Part shown: in pieces, positions 1 through 7,356 of the stretch
Layout: every line of letters starts with the position of its first letter
Position numbering within the stretch: the first letter of the stretch is position 1
From: DAOTUL01 sp034437435
GTDB lineage: Bacteria; Chloroflexota; Anaerolineae; Aggregatilineales; Phototrophicaceae
Reading direction: 5' to 3'
DNA: 7,718 bases
Assembly (NCBI GenBank): GCA_964417785.1
Contig: CAYQJO010000204.1
Coordinates: 1 to 7,718 of the forward strand
Translations under genes and position numbers: made by a program
The notes under the pieces: generated by a model
The model's database searches: none
Seen by the model: the letters and a program-made list of their open reading frames with translations, nothing else
Told to the model about the DNA's origin: nothing

Positions 1-2363
1 AAGTCGCCGCGTAAGATGCGAATGCTCAAGGGGTTTTCCACGTAGCGTTGCAGCGTCCGGCGCAGTGGTCGCGCACCAAACTGCGGATCATAACCCTTCC
101 TGGCAATCCAGTTCCGGGCCGGTTCGGTCAGATGAATCTCGATACCCGCTTCCAGCAGTCGCTCGGCGACGCTATGCATCTGTAAATCGACAATCCGTTC
201 AACATCCCGCTCCGATAACGGCGAGAAGATCAATATCTCATCGATGCGGTTCAGAAACTCTGGCCGGAAGGTATCGCGCATGGCTTTTTCGATCTTCTGG
301 TGATCGGCAATAGCCTGTTCATCCGATGCCGACACAAAACCCAACGCACCACCCTTACGGGCAAACTCGGTTCCCAGGTTGCTCGTCATAATGATGACCG
401 TGTTACGGAAGTCGATGGTGCGACCCTGTCCATCGGTCAAACGACCGTCTTCCAGGATTTGCAGAAGCGCATTCCACACATCGGGATGGGCTTTCTCGAT
501 CTCGTCAAACAGGATCAACCGGTAAGGACGGCGGCGCACGGCTTCGGTAAGCTGTCCACCAGCTTCATAGCCGACGTAACCGGGAGGCGCACCGAACAGA
601 CGGCTCACCGTGTGCTGCTCGCGATATTCGCTCATGTCGATGCGGATGATGGCATCTTCATCATCGAACAGGAACTCCGCCAGTGCTTTTGCCAGTTCCG
701 TCTTGCCGACACCGCTGCTGCCCAGGAAGATAAACGAGCCAATCGGGCGCTTGGGGTCTTTCAGGCCGCTGCGGGCACGCCGGATCGCATCGGAGAGTGC
801 CGCCACCGCTTTTTCCTGGCCGATCACCCGACTTTGCAGCGTTTCCTCCATGCGCAGGAGTTTCTCGCTCTCGGTTTCCAACATCTGGTTGACCGGGATA
901 CCCGTCCACTGGGCGACGACCTGAGCGATGTCGTCAGCGTCTACCACCTCATCCAGCGTGTGTTCCTGCTGCCAGACAAATAGTTCGCGCTCGTATTCCT
1001 CTTCTATCTGGATGCGCTGGACCTTGAACTCCGCCGCCCGTTCGTAATCGCGGGCCATACCGGCGGCCTCTTCCTCGGTTGCCATCCGGTCGATGGCGTC
1101 GCGCATCTCACGTAGACGCGGTGGCACACTATAAAGCGCGACACGCAGCTTGGCAGCGGACTCGTCCAGCAGATCAATGGCTTTATCGGGCAGCTTGCGC
1201 CCGGTCACATACCGGTCCGACAGTCGCACTGCCGCTTCAATTGCCTGGTCGGAGATGCTGACCCGGTGATGGGCTTCGTAGCGGTCGCGCAGACCATAAA
1301 GCATCTCGATGGTCTCATCGACCGACGGTTCCTCGACATACACCGGCGCAAACCGGCGATCCAGAGCGCTGTCTTTCTCGATGTACTGGCGGTATTCATC
1401 CAGCGTGGTTGCGCCAATACATTGAAGTTCACCGCGTGCCAGTGCTGGTTTCATCATGTTACCGGCATCAATCGCGCCACCGGCAGCCCCGGCACCGACG
1501 ACCTGGTGCAGTTCGTCGATGAACAGGATGATCTCACCCTCGGCCCGTTGGACCTCCTCGATTGTGGCTTTCAGCCGCTCCTCGAATTCACCCCGGAATC
1601 GACTGCCCGCCAGCATGGCACTCAAATCCAGGCTGACGACACGCTTGTGCTGCAAAAGCTCTGGCACATCGTTGGTGGCGATCTTCTGCGCCAGTCCCTC
1701 GACAATCGCCGTCTTACCCACACCGGCCTCACCGATCAACACCGGGTTGTTCTTGGTGCGGCGGCTGAGAATCTGGATGACGCGCAGAATTTCGGCATCA
1801 CGTCCGATTACCGGGTCCAGCTTACCCACCAGCGCCATCCGCGTCAGATCGCGGCTGTATTTTTCCAGCGTGCGATAGCGGCTCTCGGCCTGGGGGTCGG
1901 TCACGCGCTGGCCGCCGCGCACCTCTTTGATAGTGTCGTAAACACGTTCACGCTCAATCCCGTTGTCGGCCATAATTTTCGCAATCGGCGTATTGCGTTC
2001 GCTCAAAATCGCCAGAAAGATGTGTTCCGTGCTGATGTATTCATCCTGAAGACGGTTGGCTTCTTCATTGGCGAGGTCAATTACCCGCTTCACACGCGGT
2101 GTGATGAACACCTGGCCGGTTCCTCCACCATAGATGGCCGCCTTGGGGCTGGCCTGGAGGATGTCATCCAGGCGCGACCGCAGCATGCTCATATCCACGC
2201 CCAACACGTCGAGAAGCTGTGGAATTACACCGTCTTCCTGTTCCAGCAGAGCCAGTAGAATATGCTCAGTATCAACCTGATTGTGTCCGTAGCGCTGAAG
2301 AATCTCGTAGGCCCTGGCAGCGGCATCCTGCGCCCGCTCCGTAAACCGCTCAAAACGAATCAT
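1..2363 (-). CDS. clpC: ATP-dependent Clp protease ATP-binding subunit ClpC (3' end cut by window edge)
   Basis: Class I (two-ring) AAA+ unfoldase. By family knowledge it unfolds substrates and threads them into the ClpP peptidase in the cytosol. I translated 787 codons from the ATG at 2363. That ATG has GAGG seven bases upstream and an in-frame TGA four codons before it, so no longer start is possible. Order of parts: a double Clp-N repeat (about 1-145); first AAA+ domain with Walker A GEAGVGKT (211-218) and Walker B ending D283-E284; a short middle domain with a UVR-type helix (about 430-460, EEEAAGMARDYERAAEF); second AAA+ domain with Walker A GSSGVGKT (548-555) and Walker B D620-E621; and an LGF tripeptide (674-676) where ClpA/C/X carry the ClpP-docking loop. 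The short middle domain and LGF loop argue for ClpC over ClpB. The linker GGQRVTDPQAE before the first ATPase is ClpB-like. The reading frame is still open at position 1. ClpC proteins usually exceed 800 residues, so a few dozen codons are missing. An intrinsic terminator lies between it and uppS, so it probably has its own promoter; none is convincing. Confidence 0.94.
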   Translation of the reverse strand, partial: MIRFERFTERAQDAAARAYEILQRYGHNQVDTEHILLALLEQEDGVIPQLLDVLGVDMSMLRSRLDDILQASPKAAIYGGGTGQVFITPRVKRVIDLANEEANRLQDEYISTEHIFLAILSERNTPIAKIMADNGIERERVYDTIKEVRGGQRVTDPQAESRYRTLEKYSRDLTRMALVGKLDPVIGRDAEILRVIQILSRRTKNNPVLIGEAGVGKTAIVEGLAQKIATNDVPELLQHKRVVSLDLSAMLAGSRFRGEFEERLKATIEEVQRAEGEIILFIDELHQVVGAGAAGGAIDAGNMMKPALARGELQCIGATTLDEYRQYIEKDSALDRRFAPVYVEEPSVDETIEMLYGLRDRYEAHHRVSISDQAIEAAVRLSDRYVTGRKLPDKAIDLLDESAAKLRVALYSVPPRLREMRDAIDRMATEEEAAGMARDYERAAEFKVQRIQIEEEYERELFVWQQEHTLDEVVDADDIAQVVAQWTGIPVNQMLETESEKLLRMEETLQSRVIGQEKAVAALSDAIRRARSGLKDPKRPIGSFIFLGSSGVGKTELAKALAEFLFDDEDAIIRIDMSEYREQHTVSRLFGAPPGYVGYEAGGQLTEAVRRRPYRLILFDEIEKAHPDVWNALLQILEDGRLTDGQGRTIDFRNTVIIMTSNLGTEFARKGGALGFVSASDEQAIADHQKIEKAMRDTFRPEFLNRIDEILIFSPLSERDVERIVDLQMHSVAERLLEAGIEIHLTEPARNWIARKGYDPQFGARPLRRTLQRYVENPLSIRILRGD

Positions 2364-2435
2364 CCGAATGCCTCAACTCACAAAATAGTGTGATAATAAT
2401 AGCGTATTGACGTTAGAAATCTATCATTCTGGCCT

Positions 2436-2463
2436 GAGAAAAATCCGGCCAACGTGTGACCGG
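2436..2463 (-). terminator. Intrinsic (rho-independent) terminator after uppS
   Basis: On the minus strand CCGGTCACACGTTGGCCGG (2463 to 2445) folds into a 7-bp stem (one G-U pair) with a 5-nt loop and is followed at once by ATTTTTCTC. It begins 14 bases after the uppS stop codon and ends about 73 bases before the clpC start. It would end transcription of uppS and any genes co-transcribed upstream of it, and insulate clpC. The rest of the 2364-2477 spacer holds AT-rich TATTAT-like sequence but no -35/-10 pair I would defend. Confidence 0.7.
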
Positions 2464-2477
2464 CTTCTATATTGACG

Positions 2478-3242
2478 CTATTCGCTGTTGATCTGCTCGT
2501 CAATCTTGCCGAAACGGCGGCGGCGGCGGTTGAATTCCCACAACGCCTTGAGCAGTTCATCCGGGCTGAAATCCGGCCAGTAAACCGGAGCGGAGTAGTA
2601 TTCGGCATAAGCGCCCTGCCAGAGCAAGAAATTGCTCAGCCGGAACTCGCCGCTGGTACGGATGATGAGGTCCGGGTCGGGCAAATCGGAGGTATAGAGA
2701 TGCTGACTGATGAGGTCTTCCGTGACCGCATCTGCCGGCACCCCATGCCGTATGATCTGCTGCACGGCCTGCACAATCTCATCGCGCCCACCGTAGTTAA
2801 ACGCGACGTTGAGAATTAGTCGGTCATTGTCTTTGGTAAACTCGCAGGCCTTGATGATCTTGCGTTGCAGCCGCACATCGACCCCCTCCATCTTGCCGAT
2901 ATGGCGCACCTGCACCCCATTTTTATGCAGCTTGCGCACTTCCTGGTCCAGCACCAGATTGAGGATACCCATCAGAGCGCTGACTTCAGACGGCGGACGG
3001 CTCCAGTTTTCAGTCGAAAAGGCGTATATTGTCAGTATTTCAACACCGTATTCGACACAGGCCTCCAAAATACGACGGAGATTCTCTTTACCGTGCCAGT
3101 GTCCCTCGGTGCGTGCCAATCCATGCGCTTTGGCCCAGCGTCCGTTACCATCCATAATGATCGCGACATGACGCGGAACTACTGGCGGTAGGTCTGCCGT
3201 CGCCTCGTTGTCGGCGCTATTGGTTTTTGGAAAAACGGCCAT
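2478..3242 (-). CDS. uppS: Isoprenyl transferase / (2Z,6E)-farnesyl-diphosphate-specific ditrans,polycis-undecaprenyl-diphosphate synthase
   Basis: Cis-prenyltransferase that adds isopentenyl units to farnesyl diphosphate, giving the C55 lipid carrier used for peptidoglycan and other surface polymers. It works at the inner face of the membrane. Signatures, numbered from the chosen start (254 residues): HVAIIMDGNGRWA with catalytic Asp31; Arg44 and His48 in LARTEGH; FSTENWSRP (about 75-83); RTSGEFRLSNFLLWQ with the diphosphate-binding Arg195 and Arg201; and Glu214 in AYAEYY, the Mg-binding position. The C-terminal WEFNRRRRRFG is typical. An in-frame ATG at 3260 would add six residues (MSRAKA). 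I prefer 3242 because it has a weak AGGG upstream, while 3260 has no Shine-Dalgarno and lies only about 6 bases after the predicted transcription start. The first 20 or so residues are a non-conserved tail in either case. It lies 89 bases after the GIDE-like gene on the same strand and is followed by an intrinsic terminator. The usual partners frr and cdsA are not adjacent. Confidence 0.95.
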   Translation of the reverse strand: MAVFPKTNSADNEATADLPPVVPRHVAIIMDGNGRWAKAHGLARTEGHWHGKENLRRILEACVEYGVEILTIYAFSTENWSRPPSEVSALMGILNLVLDQEVRKLHKNGVQVRHIGKMEGVDVRLQRKIIKACEFTKDNDRLILNVAFNYGGRDEIVQAVQQIIRHGVPADAVTEDLISQHLYTSDLPDPDLIIRTSGEFRLSNFLLWQGAYAEYYSAPVYWPDFSPDELLKALWEFNRRRRRFGKIDEQINSE

Positions 3243-3272
3243 CGCTTTTGCCCTACTCATTTACAACACATT

Positions 3273-3278
3273 ATTATA
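3273..3278 (-). promoter_or_regulatory. Candidate -10 box (TATAAT) for uppS
   Basis: A perfect TATAAT is read on the minus strand at 3278-3273, in the 89-base spacer between the GIDE-like gene and uppS. Transcription would begin near 3266, leaving a leader of about 24 bases to the ATG at 3242 but only about 6 to the ATG at 3260. No good -35 hexamer sits 16-18 bases upstream, so this is a partial match in AT-rich spacer DNA. uppS may also be read through from the gene upstream. Confidence 0.4.
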
Positions 3279-3331
3279 CACGTCTCAATTGGATTTTACT
3301 CATTGTCGGACGTTTCGCCAGACATGGGAGC

Positions 3332-4033
3332 CTATTTCAGGGCGTAGACCGCCGTCCCGATCAAAACAACCGCGCCAATCACTGCGAAAATACCCCCACC
3401 AATTTGCATAATCTGTGCTTGTTGCCGTAGTTCGTTGATCAGGTCCGTATGGGTTCCACTGTGGATGCGATCCGGAACAACACCACCATCATCTGCTTTA
3501 TCACCGATCACCGTCACCAGATCGTTATTGCGCAAACCCTGTATCCGCAGTGATCCTTCATAAAGCCCCTGTCCATCATACTGTGCGCTACTGCGTCCAA
3601 AACTGCCGGATGCTTCTTCGATGAACTCATGCAGATCACCGGATAGTTGTGGTTGCTGTTGCTCCGCATGAATTGGCAGCATCGCATCTTCGAATTGGAT
3701 AGTCAAGATTGGAATGTTACGCGAGATGGAGACCCATTTGCTCGAAACATTGCCATCGGTGTCGGTACTCACGTCCCACTCCTCGATTTCGTAGGCAACC
3801 AGTTCATAATCAGCTACACGGTCGCCAGAGAGGGTGGGATTGTCTCGTAATGTACCGGTGACAGCAACCTCAGTCCCCGGATAAAGACCAGCAAATTCTA
3901 CATACTGCTGTCCGGGTAGTCCTTCGATATTGGTGGCTTCCTCGCGTGTATCTGGTGAAACGAAGAAGGCTAACAGCAGCCCACCACCCAAAAACGTACC
4001 GCCGAACAGGATCAAGAAAATGTACTTGCCCAT
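3332..4033 (-). CDS. Two-pass membrane protein with a GIDE/Mulan-like central domain (tentative)
   Basis: 233 residues; biochemical function not known. What is visible: a hydrophobic N-terminal segment (about 4-25) and another at the C-terminus (about 210-232) flank a soluble domain of about 180 residues. The domain contains PGTEVAVTGTLRDNPTLSG, then LVAYEIEEWDV, a WVSI strand, ILTIQFEDAMLPIHAE, and later GLRNNDLVTVIGDKADDGG, an alternation of strands suggestive of an OB-like fold. Domain position between two membrane helices, and the run 'G-T-L-x(n)-SG-x(n)-YEIEEW', resemble the GIDE domain of MUL1/MAPL and its bacterial relatives. This is family resemblance judged by eye and could be wrong. 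There is no RING finger, zinc ligand set or enzyme motif. With two helices both ends would be on the same side of the membrane. The start is supported by GGGAG five bases before the ATG. It follows E2 by 51 bases. The start region is part of a strong inverted repeat, described separately. Confidence 0.85.
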   Translation of the reverse strand: MGKYIFLILFGGTFLGGGLLLAFFVSPDTREEATNIEGLPGQQYVEFAGLYPGTEVAVTGTLRDNPTLSGDRVADYELVAYEIEEWDVSTDTDGNVSSKWVSISRNIPILTIQFEDAMLPIHAEQQQPQLSGDLHEFIEEASGSFGRSSAQYDGQGLYEGSLRIQGLRNNDLVTVIGDKADDGGVVPDRIHSGTHTDLINELRQQAQIMQIGGGIFAVIGAVVLIGTAVYALK

Positions 4034-4078
4034 GTTTCTCCCTGAGCTATTTCTTTTATTGTAGGGGAAAACATGGGC
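4028..4078 (-). promoter_or_regulatory. Inverted repeat covering the ribosome binding site and start codon of the GIDE-like gene
   Basis: The arms GCCCATGTTT (4078-4069) and AAACATGGGC (4037-4028) are perfect 10-bp complements. In minus-strand RNA the stem can extend by a U-G pair and, after one C-A mismatch, three more G-C pairs (4066-4064 with 4042-4040), leaving a 21-nt loop. The right arm contains both the Shine-Dalgarno GGGAG and the AUG of the membrane-protein gene. The left arm begins 6 bases after the E2 stop codon. A TACAAT element (4063-4058) lies in the loop but has no clear -35. There is no U-tract, so it is not an ordinary terminator. Confidence 0.65.
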
Positions 4079-4084
4079 ATAAAG

Positions 4085-5356
4085 CTATACCAGCAGGCGC
4101 ATCGGGTTCTCGATGAGCGCCTTGAACTCCTGCAAGAACTCGGCTCCCTCAGCGCCGTCGCTGATGCGATGATCGACGCTGAGGGTCACCGCCATCCGGG
4201 TACCCACACCCACAGTGCCGTCTTCCAGCACTACCGGCACCTTCTTGGCCGAACTCACCGCCAGGATACCAGCTTCCGGCGGACTGATGATGGCGGCAAA
4301 GTGACTCACGTTATATGGTCCCAGGTTGCTGACGGTGAAGGTCGCGCCTTTGATGTCGTCCGGTTTGATCCGGCCTTCCCGTGCGCGGGCGAACATGGCC
4401 TTGTTATCCTGCGCCATCACACTCAATGCGGTCTTGTCGGCGTCCTTCGCCACCACGTTGATCAGGCCATTGTTGGGCAGCGCAACCGCGATCCCGACGT
4501 TGATGTTCTTGTGGTGGACCAGCTTGTCGCCGTAGTAATGCGTGTTCAGATTGGGAAACTTGCGCAGAGTCAGTGCAACGGCCTTGACCACCATGTCGTT
4601 GACGCTGATCTTGATCCCCTCGCTTTCCAGTTCGGCGTTGAGTTGCTTGCGCAGAGCCAGCAGCGGTTCTACGTCGATGTCGTCAACCGTGACATAGAAA
4701 TGCGGCGTCATCTGCATACTGATGACGGTGTTGTCGGCAATGGTACGGCGCATGCGGCTGATGTCTTCGATCTCCACATGGTCGCCCTGGGGCAGCGCAC
4801 CATAAGTCGGTGTACCGCCAACCTTGCTCGGTGGTGCGGTGGGTGACGAAGGTGTTTGGGCTTCCTTCGTTGTGGGTGCCGGCGCTGGCTGCTCACCCGG
4901 CTTGAAGCTCAACACATCGCGCTTGACGATACGCCCGCCGGGGCCTGTCCCGCTGACCTGGCTCAGATCAATGCCGCGCTCGTCTGCGATATTGCGGGCC
5001 ACCGGCGAGGCTTTGATGCGCCCANNNNNNNNNNNNNNNNNNNNNNNNNNNNNNNNNNNNNNNNNNNNNNNNNNNNNNNNNNNNNNNNNNNNNNNNNNNN
5101 NNNNNNNNNNNNNNNNNNNNNNNNCCGGGGTTTCACCGGCGGCACCGATGATGCCGATCACGGTACCCTCGCTGACCTCCTCACCGACCTCGGCTCGAAT
5201 CTCAACCAGAACACCGTCTTGGGGTGCCTCAACTTCCATCGTGGCCTTATCCGCTTCGACCTCAGCGATAATATCACCCGACTTGACCGAATCGCCAACA
5301 CTCTTGAGCCAGTTCAGGAGCATCCCATCGGTGTTCAGCGTGATTTCGGTAGCCAT
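4085..5356 (-). CDS. pdhC: Dihydrolipoamide acetyltransferase, E2 of pyruvate (2-oxoacid) dehydrogenase complex; interrupted by an assembly gap
   Basis: E2 is the core of the complex. Its lipoyl arm takes the acetyl group from E1 and the C-terminal domain passes it to CoA. Order of parts: one lipoyl domain (1-76) with lipoyl Lys37 in EADKATMEV; linker lost in 100 Ns (78-111 in scaffold numbering); peripheral subunit-binding domain (about 114-150, ASPVARNIADERGIDLSQV...GTGPGGRI); a second Pro/Ala/Thr-rich linker; and the catalytic domain (about 195-423) with FTVSNLG and the active-site HRISDG (His396, Asp400). The start ATG directly abuts the E1-beta TAA, and AAGGAG nine bases upstream, inside the last codons of E1-beta, is its ribosome binding site. 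As scaffolded it has 423 residues, but the true length is unknown. Both flanks share one frame across the gap. The first loop of the lipoyl domain is shorter than usual. Branched-chain or acetoin specificity cannot be fully excluded; the partner E1-alpha favours pyruvate. Confidence 0.93.
   Translation of the reverse strand: MATEITLNTDGMLLNWLKSVGDSVKSGDIIAEVEADKATMEVEAPQDGVLVEIRAEVGEEVSEGTVIGIIGAAGETPXXXXXXXXXXXXXXXXXXXXXXXXXXXXXXXXXXGRIKASPVARNIADERGIDLSQVSGTGPGGRIVKRDVLSFKPGEQPAPAPTTKEAQTPSSPTAPPSKVGGTPTYGALPQGDHVEIEDISRMRRTIADNTVISMQMTPHFYVTVDDIDVEPLLALRKQLNAELESEGIKISVNDMVVKAVALTLRKFPNLNTHYYGDKLVHHKNINVGIAVALPNNGLINVVAKDADKTALSVMAQDNKAMFARAREGRIKPDDIKGATFTVSNLGPYNVSHFAAIISPPEAGILAVSSAKKVPVVLEDGTVGVGTRMAVTLSVDHRISDGAEGAEFLQEFKALIENPMRLLV
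5025..5124. other. Assembly gap (100 Ns) inside the E2 gene
   Basis: Exactly 100 Ns, the conventional placeholder for a scaffold gap of unknown size. It falls in the flexible linker between the lipoyl and subunit-binding domains of E2, a region that is often Ala/Pro-rich, repetitive and GC-rich and so hard to assemble. The E2 reading frame happens to be kept on both sides, but this proves little, as one random gap length in three would do so. Confidence 0.98.
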
Positions 5357-6337
5357 TTAGACGATCTCCTTTACAGCGTCAATGACTTTCTGCACGTCAG
5401 GCAACGCCATCAACTCGATCTCACGGGCATACGGCAGCGGGACATCCATCGCGGTCACACGTTTGATGGGCGCGTCCATGTAATCGAACATCTCTTCTTG
5501 CAGGCGCATGGCAACTTCGGCTCCAATACCGAACATCGGCAGCGATTCTTCAACTACGATGCAGCGGTTGGTCTTCTTGAAGCTCTCAAACACCGGCTCC
5601 ATATCCAATGGGCGCAGCCAGCGCAGGTCGATGACCTCCGCCTCGATGCCATCTTTAGCCAGTTCACGGGCCGCATTCAGGCACCAGTCCACGCCGCGTG
5701 CGATTGTAACCAGCGTGACGTCGCTGCCTTCGCGTTTGACGTCGGACTTGCCAATCGGCACGATGAAATCCTCGTCATCCGGCACCGGACCGGGTTTGCC
5801 ATACAGGCCAATGCTCTCGGTGAACAACACCGGGTTATCATCACGGATGGACGCCTTAAGCATGCCTTTGGCGTCCGCCGGTGTGGACGGCATAGCAACA
5901 TACAGGCCGGGGAAGTGCGCGAAAATCGGCTCCGGCGCGTGGGAATGGGTAGCGGTGGCCTGATCGCCCCAGCCGGATGCCGCCCGGATCACCAGCGGCA
6001 CCTTGAACTGGCCGTCAAACATGTAATGGATTTTGGCCGCATGGTTAATGATCGCATCCAGCGACAGGAAGGCGAAGTTGATCGTCATGATCTCGGCAAC
6101 CGGGCGCAAACCTGCCATCGCCGCACCAACGGCGGCTCCGGCAATCACCATCTCGCTGATGGGGGTATCACGCACACGGCGCTCACCGAACTCTTCCAGG
6201 AAACCGCGTGTTACACGATGGGTGCCTTGCCAGTCGCCGACCTCTTCGCCCATCACAAACACGCTCTCATCGCGGCGCATTTCTTCCAGCAGCGCCATGC
6301 GCAGCGCCTCGCGCATGGGTACATTCTTGCTTGCCAT
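5357..6337 (-). CDS. pdhB: Pyruvate dehydrogenase E1 component, beta subunit
   Basis: 326 residues, the usual size. The E1 alpha2-beta2 tetramer decarboxylates the 2-oxo acid with thiamine diphosphate and reductively acetylates the E2 lipoyl group. Family signatures: VMGEEVGDWQGTHRVTRGF (about 28-46); RVRDTPISEM with Glu62, the glutamate that activates the cofactor; GLRPVAEIMTINF (77-88); the stretch around LDAIINHAAKIHYMFDGQ (93-110); THSHAPEPIFAHFPGL (130-145); and a transketolase C-terminal domain (about 200-326). The ATG at 6337 has AGAGGAA nine bases upstream, overlapping the end of E1-alpha, and only 6 bases separate the two genes. The stop TAA touches the E2 ATG, so E1-beta and E2 are surely co-transcribed and probably translationally coupled. 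No lesion is visible. Confidence 0.95.
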   Translation of the reverse strand: MASKNVPMREALRMALLEEMRRDESVFVMGEEVGDWQGTHRVTRGFLEEFGERRVRDTPISEMVIAGAAVGAAMAGLRPVAEIMTINFAFLSLDAIINHAAKIHYMFDGQFKVPLVIRAASGWGDQATATHSHAPEPIFAHFPGLYVAMPSTPADAKGMLKASIRDDNPVLFTESIGLYGKPGPVPDDEDFIVPIGKSDVKREGSDVTLVTIARGVDWCLNAARELAKDGIEAEVIDLRWLRPLDMEPVFESFKKTNRCIVVEESLPMFGIGAEVAMRLQEEMFDYMDAPIKRVTAMDVPLPYAREIELMALPDVQKVIDAVKEIV

Positions 6338-6343
6338 GTGGAA

Positions 6344-7318
6344 TTATTCCTCTGCGTAAACGTTGCTAATGAGGTCTTCGTAGCCAGGGGCCTCGCTCCG
6401 AAGTGCGAATTCGACAGCGTCGTCGACAACGCGATACGCTTTGTCGTTTAACTCGTTCATCTCGGAATCGCTCTCCGGGAACTCTTCAAGGAGCTGGCGG
6501 CGCAGGATGGTAATCGGGTCTTTGGTGTCCAGCCATTCGCGCAGTTCTTCATCACGATTCATATACGAGCGGTCCGACACACCATGTCCCTTGTAGCGAT
6601 AGGTCATCGCCTCGATCAACACCGGGCCTTTCTTGCGGGCATAGGCGACCGCTTCTGTGACGATTTCATGCACCGCGATCACGTTCTGACCATCAACCCG
6701 GCCCATGTCCTTCATCCCATACGCAACTGCCCGCTTGTGGAGTTCAGGCTGGCCGCTGGCCTGTTCCACCGGCGTTCCCATACCATAGCCGTTGTTCTCG
6801 ATCACCCAGATAACGGGCAAATCCCACACCGCCGACAGATTCCAGGCTTCGTGAGCGTAACCATTGTTGGTCGCGCCGTCACCGACAAACGACAGCACAA
6901 CTGCGTCGGTGTTGTTATAGCGTGATTCGAGCGCGATGCCCGCCGCCAGGGGCAGGTGTCCGCCGACGATGGCATAACCGCCCCAGAAGTTCAGCGAGCG
7001 ATCCGCCAGATGCATTGACCCACCCTTACCGCCGCTGACGCCTGTTTTCTTACCCATCATCTCGGCCATTGCGGCATTGGCGTCCACACCCCGCGCCAGG
7101 GCAATACCGTGATCACGGTAGGCCGTGATCACATGGTCACGCTTTTCCAGACCGGCCACAGCGCCGACTCCGGTTGCCTCATGGCCGCTGTAGAGATGCA
7201 GGTAGACACCTGTGATCTTCTTCTCTTTATAGAGATGATCGCAGGTGGTTTCAAATTCTCGGATCAGCACCATCTGATAGTACCAGTCGAGCAAGGTGCT
7301 TTTGTCCAGTTTCGCCAT
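6344..7318 (-). CDS. pdhA: Pyruvate dehydrogenase E1 component, alpha subunit
   Basis: 324 residues; binds thiamine diphosphate together with the beta subunit. Signatures: YRDHG (67-71); SGGKGGSMHL (95-104); the cofactor motif beginning GDGATNN (146-152) and ending ENN (174-176); MGTPVEQAS (180-188), which matches pyruvate-type alpha subunits; and RYKGHGVSD (241-249) with the active-site loop His245. The loop then reads RSYMNRDEEL where pyruvate enzymes commonly have a YR pair. An upstream in-frame ATG at 7378 would add 20 residues, MYTVTVCN..., that look unlike the family and overlap the promoter/operator palindrome. The ATG at 7318 has AGAGGAG about seven bases upstream, so I chose it. First gene of the pdhA-pdhB-pdhC operon. 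Acetoin dehydrogenase alpha (AcoA) is the main alternative. Confidence 0.94.
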   Translation of the reverse strand: MAKLDKSTLLDWYYQMVLIREFETTCDHLYKEKKITGVYLHLYSGHEATGVGAVAGLEKRDHVITAYRDHGIALARGVDANAAMAEMMGKKTGVSGGKGGSMHLADRSLNFWGGYAIVGGHLPLAAGIALESRYNNTDAVVLSFVGDGATNNGYAHEAWNLSAVWDLPVIWVIENNGYGMGTPVEQASGQPELHKRAVAYGMKDMGRVDGQNVIAVHEIVTEAVAYARKKGPVLIEAMTYRYKGHGVSDRSYMNRDEELREWLDTKDPITILRRQLLEEFPESDSEMNELNDKAYRVVDDAVEFALRSEAPGYEDLISNVYAEE

Positions 7319-7356
7319 GGTTTCTCCTCTGTCTTTCCGCACCGAGGGAGCAATGT

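Noticed and set aside
1266..2258. Plus-strand open frame of 330 codons opposite clpC
   Set aside because: It mirrors the clpC codons, has no good ribosome binding site and no family features; the minus-strand frame is unmistakably ClpC.
2378..2393. TCACA-N6-TGTGA inverted repeat just upstream of clpC
   Set aside because: The arms are only 5 bp and the orientation is opposite to the CRP consensus TGTGA-N6-TCACA; easily a chance event.
2405..2477. Direct repeat TATTGACG at 2405-2412 and 2470-2477
   Set aside because: Eight bases only, in AT-rich spacer; the TTGACG on the plus strand has no -10 partner and no plus-strand gene follows.
4856..6451. Plus-strand open frame of 531 codons opposite E2 and E1-beta, running through the Ns
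   Set aside because: It is the complement of two clearly conserved genes, is rich in His/Arg/Asp as antisense frames of GC-rich genes are, crosses the gap, and has no recognisable domain.
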